Part shown: positions 23,590 through 28,760 of the stretch, piece by piece | How the letters are laid out: each line of letters begins with the position of its first letter | Position numbering within the stretch: position 1 is the first letter of the stretch | NCBI GenBank assembly: GCA_029856295.1 | Contig: JAHQWS010000238.1 | Span: forward strand, 1 to 28,760 | DNA: 28,760 nucleotides | Direction of reading: 5' to 3' | From: Promethearchaeia archaeon | Lineage (GTDB): Archaea; Asgardarchaeota; Lokiarchaeia; Sigyniarchaeales; SOKP01 | The notes under the pieces: generated by a model | Told to the model about the DNA's origin: nothing | The model's input: only the letters and a program-made list of their open reading frames with translations | Databases searched by the model: none | Translations under genes and position numbers: made by a program

Positions 23590-24438
23590 TTAGTGTTCAC
23601 TCCTCCATTTCTTAAATTCCGTAAGCAGACCAGATTGATCGAGTTCACTTTCCCGAGTTTGACCATCTCTTTGAAGGAACCAATTCATTCTCTCTTTAGC
23701 GGCAGGTAAGGCACATGATTGACCAAAAAGATACATTTCTTCAAGCAACCCTTCAACAAGTGGTTGTTCCAAAGCTGTTAAAACAGCTCGTTTTGCAATA
23801 GCAATTGATTCTGCAGGAAATGAAGCAATTCGATAAGCAAGATCCTCTACATAAGAGTTTAACTCATCTGGGGGAAAAGCACGATTAATATATCCATATT
23901 TTTCAGCTAATTCAGCTGGGAAATCTATACCACCAATTATGGCTTCCATCGCACGGGATCGTCCCATTAAGCGAGGGAGTCGCTGTGTACCACCCCCTCC
24001 AGGAATAATGCCTACCACTATTTCTGGTTGACCTACGATTGCCTTACCTATTGCGCCGAATCTCATATCAAGCGCAAGTACGAATTCGCTTCCCCCTCCA
24101 CGTGCTATCCCTTCAATCTTCGCGATTGATATTTTTGGCATGGTTCTAAATGCCTCACAAACCGGATGCATACCGGTGAGTATATCGGGTTTTGGTGGTG
24201 GTTCATCTGGTAATACCGCTAGAAAAGAAACATCAAAATGTGCTATAAAAAAATCAGGATCGGCACTATCAAAGACAACAACCCGTACATCATCATCTTT
24301 AGCTATTTTTCTCTGGAGACGATTAAATTCGCCAATAAGTTCCATATTTAGAAGGTTCATAGGGGGATTATCAATCGTTACAAATGCAACCCCTTGATCA
24401 ATGCGAATTTTTAGAAATTTAAAACGTCCATATTTCAT
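23590..24438 (-). CDS. Enoyl-CoA hydratase/isomerase family protein (crotonase 3)
   Basis: A 282-residue crotonase with GVAFVTIDNPPMNLL at the N-terminus, FDSADPDFFIAHFDV at the oxyanion hole region, and both catalytic acids: Glu in GGGSEFVLALDMRF and Glu in GQPEIVVGIIPGGGGTQRLP. A hydratase role is therefore plausible. Between them lies a loop rich in Pro (LPDEPPPKPD). I chose the ATG at 24438 because GAGGGT sits seven bases before it; an in-frame ATG at 24453 overlaps that Shine-Dalgarno. It is a tandem paralogue of crotonase 4, encoded 167 bases upstream, but has an extra C-terminal tail of about 13 residues. The VOC gene follows after 101 bases. Confidence 0.86.
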   Translation of the reverse strand: MKYGRFKFLKIRIDQGVAFVTIDNPPMNLLNMELIGEFNRLQRKIAKDDDVRVVVFDSADPDFFIAHFDVSFLAVLPDEPPPKPDILTGMHPVCEAFRTMPKISIAKIEGIARGGGSEFVLALDMRFGAIGKAIVGQPEIVVGIIPGGGGTQRLPRLMGRSRAMEAIIGGIDFPAELAEKYGYINRAFPPDELNSYVEDLAYRIASFPAESIAIAKRAVLTALEQPLVEGLLEEMYLFGQSCALPAAKERMNWFLQRDGQTRESELDQSGLLTEFKKWRSEH

Positions 24439-24605
24439 TTTATATACCCTCATTTAACTTTTAAAATTAAATAATCTTTGGTTTGCTGGAAATATAAATA
24501 TGATTAATTTATCGAAATGGATTTTATTAAAAAAATAGATTGTTTTCTCTTAAATTGAATAAAAAAAAGAGAAATTAGAAAATAATTTGTTTCTTCCTTG
24601 AATAT

Positions 24606-25415
24606 TTATCTACTCCCGAGTTCCATATCCCTTGATTGACCGTCCATTTTAAGAAGGAGGGACATTCTTTGTTTTGCTGCGGGTAAAGCTACAGCTTGAT
24701 TAAATAAATATGTTTCTTCGAGCAAACCTTCAACGATAGGCAACTCTTCTGCAACTAAAATTGCTTTTTTCGCCAAGGCAATGGTCTCTGCTGGCAGGGA
24801 GGCAATCCGAAGGGCAAGAGCCTTAACAAATGAATTCAGTTCTTTAGGGGGAAATGCACGATTGATATAGCCATAGCGTTCAGCCAGCTCCGCAGAGAGG
24901 TCACTCCCACTAAGAACGACTTCCATGGCTCGGGAACGTCCCATCAGACGGGGAAGTCGCTGAGTACCACCTCCCCCAGGGATAATACCAACTAAAACTT
25001 CTGGTTGCCCTATGATTGTCTTCCCAATCGCCCCAAATCTCATATCAAGTGCCAGTACGAATTCACTTCCTCCACCACGGGCAATACCTTCGATCTTGGC
25101 AATCGATACTTTGGGCATAGTACGAAATGCTTCATTAATCTTATTAAATTCATGAAGCTCAGTGGATCTAGGGGGTGCCTCATCTGGGAGTTGATTCAAG
25201 TCCCCAACATCATAATGTGCTAGGAAAAAATCGGGATCGGCACTATCAAACACTATAACCCTAATATTGTCGTCCGCTGCGACTTCTCGAGCAAACATCT
25301 CAAGCTCTGTTACAAGGTCAGAGGTTATAAGATTGATAGGTGGATTATCGATTGTTGCAAACGCGACTCCTCGATGCACGCGAATCTTAAGAAGTTTATA
25401 ATTTTTGTATGACAT
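24606..25415 (-). CDS. Enoyl-CoA hydratase/isomerase family protein (crotonase 4)
   Basis: A 269-residue crotonase that matches crotonase 3 along its length, with long identical stretches (for example KIEGIARGGGSEFVLALDMR and IPGGGGTQRLPRLMGRSRAM). Both catalytic Glu residues are kept (GGGSE and GQPE). The start is the ATG at 25415: a strong AAGGAG lies six bases before it and S-Y-K-N-Y-K-L-L-K-I matches the sister protein, while an upstream in-frame start at 25448 has no support. The pair probably arose by tandem duplication; differences in the acyl-binding loop (about residues 85-100) suggest different substrates. It is the first gene of the minus-strand group. Confidence 0.86.
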   Translation of the reverse strand: MSYKNYKLLKIRVHRGVAFATIDNPPINLITSDLVTELEMFAREVAADDNIRVIVFDSADPDFFLAHYDVGDLNQLPDEAPPRSTELHEFNKINEAFRTMPKVSIAKIEGIARGGGSEFVLALDMRFGAIGKTIIGQPEVLVGIIPGGGGTQRLPRLMGRSRAMEVVLSGSDLSAELAERYGYINRAFPPKELNSFVKALALRIASLPAETIALAKKAILVAEELPIVEGLLEETYLFNQAVALPAAKQRMSLLLKMDGQSRDMELGSR

Positions 25416-25493
25416 TTCAATCTCCTTAAATAGAGTTTTAAAATTCAATTATTTTGATTTTTAGAAATTCGAATTTATTTTAAATATGTGTTT

Positions 25494-25523
25494 AATTAAA
25501 ATAGATTTAATTAAATAGATTTA
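25494..25523. repeat. Two short direct repeats in a divergent intergenic region
   Basis: ATAGATTTA occurs at 25501-25509 and 25515-25523, each after ATTAAA, so the period is 14 bases. The repeats lie between the divergent crotonase 4 and SDR genes (25416-25605, otherwise featureless AT-rich DNA). A similar ATTAAAAAAATAGATTG is at 24527-24543 upstream of crotonase 3. They may be regulator sites, but in DNA this AT-rich the evidence is thin. Confidence 0.25.
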
Positions 25524-25605
25524 TTAAAATTTTATAAGAAATCTAATCCTCTTATTTTTATGGTTTTATTTTAAGATAATAATAAAAATATAAATACTAT
25601 TAAAA

Positions 25606-26457
25606 ATGAAGAATTTTAAAGATAAAAATTGCCTGATTACAGGAGCAGCAAGTGGGATTGGAAGAGCAACTGCCATTACCATGGGCCGATTAGGTGCGAA
25701 ATTGTTTTTAACGGATATTAATGCAAAAGGCTTAGAGGAAACTAGCCAGATAATTACAAAAGAAGGAGGAAATGTCTATGAATATCAGGCATTTGACATT
25801 TCGAAATATGAAGAAGTGAAGAAATTTGCTGATGAGATTCATAATGAATATGGGTCAATGGATGTCTTAATGAATATTGCTGGAACATCAGTATGGGGGA
25901 CAGTTGATCAATTAACTCATGCACATTGGCAGAAAATGATTGATGTAGATTTATGGGGACCAATCCATGGTATTGAATGTTTTATCCCCGAGATGATCCG
26001 AGCAGGAAAAGGAGGTCACTTGGTCACTATTTCTTCAGCAGCAGGATTGGTAGCATTTCCTTGGCACGCTGCGTATAGCGCAGCAAAATGGGGAATATTA
26101 GGCGTATGTGAAGTGTTGCGCTATGATCTAATGCAGCATAATATTAGTGTTACTGTTGTTTGCCCAGGAGCCGTAGATACTCCATTAAAACACTCAGTGG
26201 AGATTGCTGGGGTTGATAAAAATCATCCAGAGGCAAAAAAACTAATAGAAAGGTTTACAGAACATGCGGTTACACCTGAAAAGGTCGCTGAAATAATAGT
26301 TAAAAGCATTAAAAAGAAGAAATTCTTGGTATTCACTTCATTTGATATCAAGCTCCTATATTGGTTTAAGCGAAAGATGTTTCCAATGTATCATATGATC
26401 ATGAAAAAGCTAAACAAGCTTTTGAATAAGGTAGCAGAAGCAACTCGAAAAACTTAG
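25606..26457 (+). CDS. Short-chain dehydrogenase/reductase (SDR)
   Basis: A 283-residue classical SDR. The cofactor motif TGAASGIG is at residues 12-19, Asp37 in LTDIN favours NAD(H) over NADP(H), NIAG is at 90-93, and the catalytic set Ser144, Tyr157, Lys161 (YSAAK) is complete. PGAVDTPL follows. The C-terminal 45 residues form a basic, partly hydrophobic extension (KLLYWFKRKMFPMYHMIMKK) that could attach it to a membrane or a partner. It probably oxidises or reduces a hydroxy/keto group and is the only candidate in the window for the 3-hydroxyacyl-CoA dehydrogenase step. It is divergent from the crotonase 3/4 group. No clear Shine-Dalgarno is present. Confidence 0.87.
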   Translation: MKNFKDKNCLITGAASGIGRATAITMGRLGAKLFLTDINAKGLEETSQIITKEGGNVYEYQAFDISKYEEVKKFADEIHNEYGSMDVLMNIAGTSVWGTVDQLTHAHWQKMIDVDLWGPIHGIECFIPEMIRAGKGGHLVTISSAAGLVAFPWHAAYSAAKWGILGVCEVLRYDLMQHNISVTVVCPGAVDTPLKHSVEIAGVDKNHPEAKKLIERFTEHAVTPEKVAEIIVKSIKKKKFLVFTSFDIKLLYWFKRKMFPMYHMIMKKLNKLLNKVAEATRKT

Positions 26458-26500
26458 TTATAAAAGACAAAATAAAAATTATTTTAGGTATTTTATTCGA

Positions 26501-26507
26501 TATATAA
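26501..26507 (+). promoter_or_regulatory. TATA box of the MBL-fold gene, leaderless
   Basis: TATATAA lies about 29 bases before the TTG start at 26533, matching a transcript that begins at or within a few bases of the start codon. No Shine-Dalgarno is present. Confidence 0.48.
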
Positions 26508-26532
26508 TTCAACATAAATTTTGGCTTAGAAT

Positions 26533-27570
26533 TTGTATAAATTTGACTTAAAATCTGAAATTAGTGAAATAGATAACAATGTAATCAGATTCAAAATTGA
26601 TTTTCCCCCTTTCGAAGGGCTTACATTTGTATGCATGTATCTATTAAAAATCGATGGTTCTAAAGTGCTCATTGATGCAGGATTGAATTTTAAAGATTGG
26701 AAGAAAAAATTTCTTTCAGGTCTCGAAGAATTTAACTTAAATATTAAAGATATAGATTATTGCATCGTTACGCATGACCACATCGATCATATAGGTCTAA
26801 TTAAAACATTGAAACGAAAAAATCCCGATATGCAGATATTAATGCACAAAATCACCCATGACCTTATTAGATGGGGTACAGATGTTAAGTACAATAAGGA
26901 AGTCGAGATGGTAGCTACGGAACTTGCCGAGCGAATGATAAAATTTGGTATTAGCGAAGAAAAAGGAGATAGCATTATTCAATTTTTTTCGAATTGGCAT
27001 AAATTAATACAATATTGTAAACCCGATAGAATTTTGAATGATAATGACGAGATTTTGTTCGATTCGAATAAGCTAAAAATTATCTGGACTCCCGGTCATG
27101 CTTTAGGTCATATCTGCATTTTTGATACTGTTAATAAATATTTATTTTCGGGAGATCATATACTTTCGAGAATAACCCCCCATATCGGAAGTTTCATAAT
27201 AAATCCAGTTCTTAAAAATGAATATGATGTAACTAATATATTAGACAATTATTTAAAATCCTTAGATAAAATCGATAAATTAAATCCAAAAATTATATTT
27301 CCGGCACATCAAGAAGTCATATATAATCCACATGAACGAATATTAGAGATTAAAAAGCATCATGATAACAGATTACATGAAATCTCAAATATTATCAAAA
27401 ATAATCCGCTAACACCGTTTAAAATTTCTCAAATTCATTTTGGAGAAGATTTAAGTGATATCAACACTTTTTTAGCTATAAGTGAAGTTATTAGCCATAT
27501 CATATATTTAGAACATCAAGGGAAAATAGAAAGAATAGAAAAAAATGGAAAAATTTTGTTTGTTAGCTGA
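26533..27570 (+). CDS. Metallo-beta-lactamase-fold hydrolase
   Basis: A 345-residue protein with the MBL signature THDHIDH (His81, His83, Asp85, His86), a further metal His in TPGHALGH, the bridging Asp in FSGDH and a late His in PAHQE. After residue about 270 comes a helical C-terminal domain (HEISNIIKNNPLTPFKISQI to YLEHQGKIERIEK) resembling the winged-helix end of LACTB2-like MBL proteins. It should be a di-zinc or iron hydrolase; a thioester, lactone or phosphoester substrate is possible, and a thioesterase role would suit the neighbourhood. The start is TTG, two codons after an in-frame TAG; no ATG is available at that end. Confidence 0.83.
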   Translation: MYKFDLKSEISEIDNNVIRFKIDFPPFEGLTFVCMYLLKIDGSKVLIDAGLNFKDWKKKFLSGLEEFNLNIKDIDYCIVTHDHIDHIGLIKTLKRKNPDMQILMHKITHDLIRWGTDVKYNKEVEMVATELAERMIKFGISEEKGDSIIQFFSNWHKLIQYCKPDRILNDNDEILFDSNKLKIIWTPGHALGHICIFDTVNKYLFSGDHILSRITPHIGSFIINPVLKNEYDVTNILDNYLKSLDKIDKLNPKIIFPAHQEVIYNPHERILEIKKHHDNRLHEISNIIKNNPLTPFKISQIHFGEDLSDINTFLAISEVISHIIYLEHQGKIERIEKNGKILFVS

Positions 27571-27664
27571 ATTTTTTAATTAATTTTGATTCAAATGTAA
27601 AAAGCTAATTGAATAATTTATTTGCAATTGAAATGAATAATACTTAAGATAAAATTTTATTAAT

Positions 27665-27670
27665 GGTGAT
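27665..27670 (+). promoter_or_regulatory. Shine-Dalgarno of the acetoacetate-decarboxylase-family gene
   Basis: GGTGAT ends two bases before TTG (27673) and five before ATT-AGT (27676). The spacing used elsewhere in the window favours the ATT. Confidence 0.45.
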
Positions 27671-27672
27671 TT

Positions 27673-28476
27673 TTGATTAGTTTTAAAAGAAGAATAGAAG
27701 AAATAAAACAAAAAAAGAAAGAATTAAGAACTTCTGTATTTAAAAATGCAGAAATGATCACAGTTTTATGGGAAACCAAGGCTGAAATTGTAGAGAGATT
27801 GCTTCCCAAGCCACTTAAGCCTGCGAGTAGACCTATAGCATTTTCCTTTATTGCTAATTATCCATCTACAAATCAAGGTCTTCCTTATTATGAAGGTGCT
27901 CTTATATTACGCTGTGAATATAATGGTGAACAAGGGAACTACTATTTAGCTATGCCGGTAACTGATGACAGATCTATGATTGGGGGGCGTGAAATCTTTG
28001 GCTTTCCCAAAAAAATAGCTAATGTCAAACTCACACGAAACGGTAAAGAGGTCTATGCCTTTTCTGAGCGATTAGGAACGAAAAATATTGAGATAAGAGC
28101 AAAATTAACCGGAAAATTTAATGATCCTGAAACCTCTAAAATTATTAAAGAGCTTAGTCTACTTCCCGGGAGAAGAAAGAATACTGTGAACTATAACTTT
28201 AAGTATTTTCCGGCCCCTAATAAAGAAGGCTTCGATTATAATCCGTGGTTAGTTAAACAAGAGACTGCTGTGAGTCCGCAATCTATGGAAATGGGGGAAG
28301 CAGAAATTGAACTTAACTCCACAGTCCACGATCCTTGGGGAGAAATTGAGATTGTTAAGGTCCTCGGCGCTTTATATCTCAAAACAGACAATACAATGTT
28401 ACCAGGCGAAATTGTAGCCGAAGTTAATTCTGATGAGTTTTTACCTTATTCATACATAAAATGGGATTGGTATTAA
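27673..28476 (+). CDS. Acetoacetate decarboxylase (ADC)-family protein
   Basis: A 267-residue protein with the ADC fold. The motif GGREIFGFPKKIANV carries the pair Lys113-Lys114, equivalent to the Schiff-base Lys and its neighbour in clostridial acetoacetate decarboxylase. The Gly-rich segment before it and PWGEIEIVKVLGALYLKTDN near the C-terminus fit the family. It may decarboxylate a beta-keto acid or perform other Schiff-base chemistry, since the superfamily includes hydratases and aldolase-like members. The N-terminal 20 residues are mostly Lys, Arg and Glu. The start is TTG at 27673 or ATT at 27676; an in-frame TGA at 27667 rules out anything earlier. It lies downstream of the MBL-fold gene on the same strand. 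Confidence 0.84.
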   Translation: MISFKRRIEEIKQKKKELRTSVFKNAEMITVLWETKAEIVERLLPKPLKPASRPIAFSFIANYPSTNQGLPYYEGALILRCEYNGEQGNYYLAMPVTDDRSMIGGREIFGFPKKIANVKLTRNGKEVYAFSERLGTKNIEIRAKLTGKFNDPETSKIIKELSLLPGRRKNTVNYNFKYFPAPNKEGFDYNPWLVKQETAVSPQSMEMGEAEIELNSTVHDPWGEIEIVKVLGALYLKTDNTMLPGEIVAEVNSDEFLPYSYIKWDWY

Positions 28477-28528
28477 ATCCAAACTGAATTAAATTTAATT
28501 ATTTTCAAAATGTTACTAGAATAGATGT

Positions 28529-28760
28529 TTACCTATAGAGATCAGTATCAATCTTCTTTACTAATGGAAAAATTATTACAAAATTAGAGCCTTGTGTGTA
28601 ACCGTCTTGAACTTTATTTTCAACCCAAGTTCTCGCATTTGATTTGTCTATTATAGTTTTAACAAGAGATAATCCTAATCCAATACCACTTATACTCCGA
28701 TCTTTTATATTTCCTCTGTTAAAAATAATCTCCTTTTTAAAGTCAGGGATACCTCTCCCA
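28529..28760 (-). CDS. Histidine kinase, C-terminal part of the ATPase domain (partial)
   Basis: The minus strand from the window edge encodes 76 residues and a TAA stop. It shows the G1 box GRGIPD, the variable lid, and the G2 box SGIGLGLSLVKTIIDKSN, then WVENKVQDGYTQGSNFVIIF, which is the normal end of an HATPase_c domain. The gene enters from the right and its sensor part is outside the window. No receiver domain follows. It converges on the ADC-family gene with a 52-base gap. Confidence 0.85.
   Translation of the reverse strand, partial: GRGIPDFKKEIIFNRGNIKDRSISGIGLGLSLVKTIIDKSNARTWVENKVQDGYTQGSNFVIIFPLVKKIDTDLYR

Overview
The window is AT-rich DNA from an archaeon. Archaeal-type TATA boxes sit about 25-30 bases upstream of probable transcript starts, one gene looks leaderless, Shine-Dalgarno sequences are of the GGTGA/GGAG type, transcripts seem to end in plain T-runs, and the gene families (thiolase plus DUF35, HdrD-like CCG proteins, ferredoxin-nitroreductase fusion) are common in anaerobic archaea. 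The large set of paralogous acyl-CoA enzymes and the PAS/histidine-kinase proteins would fit an Asgard (Lokiarchaeia-like) genome. That assignment is inference; the window holds no rRNA or universal marker gene.

Layout. 1-715: a small ECF-type transporter S component. 749-3209 (minus): a two-PAS sensor protein, a crotonase and a nitroreductase. 3397-7568 (plus): a crotonase with a changed active site, a ureohydrolase (agmatinase family), a carboxymuconolactone-decarboxylase-family protein and a DUF35/thiolase pair. 7700-13415 (plus): FAD-linked oxidase 1, a ferredoxin-nitroreductase fusion, acyl-CoA ligase 1 and thiolase 2. 13661-22371 (plus): an acyl-CoA ligase with an AbrB-like N-terminus, FAD-linked oxidase 2, a CCG-type Fe-S protein, an Old-Yellow-Enzyme/FadH-like reductase and acyl-CoA ligase 2. 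22475-25415 (minus): a double-VOC protein and two tandem crotonase paralogues. 25606-28476 (plus): an SDR, an MBL-fold hydrolase and an acetoacetate-decarboxylase-family protein. 28529-28760 (minus): the 3' end of a histidine kinase.

Taken together this reads as a catabolic (or reversible) acyl-CoA island: ligases activate acids, crotonases hydrate or isomerise, an SDR may oxidise hydroxyacyl groups, and thiolases cleave. No classical acyl-CoA dehydrogenase, ETF or HAD-type 3-hydroxyacyl-CoA dehydrogenase is present. Redox chemistry seems instead to rest on two paralogous PCMH-type flavoproteins, each followed by a different Fe-S partner, and on a FadH-like flavoprotein. The substrate cannot be read from the sequence; the mixture suggests something other than plain straight-chain fatty acids.

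The most unusual signal is translational. Several genes have no ATG/GTG/TTG where homology or reading frame needs a start, yet have an ATA, ATT or even GTT codon 5-7 bases after a good Shine-Dalgarno sequence and just before a Ser/Thr codon. Other points are the AbrB-ligase fusion, a perfect 21-bp inverted repeat upstream of the VOC gene, a crotonase lacking its second catalytic Glu, and a decayed copy of a gene start at 15567-15609. No intergenic stretch exceeds about 300 bases; I saw no tRNA, rRNA, CRISPR array, insertion sequence or integrase.
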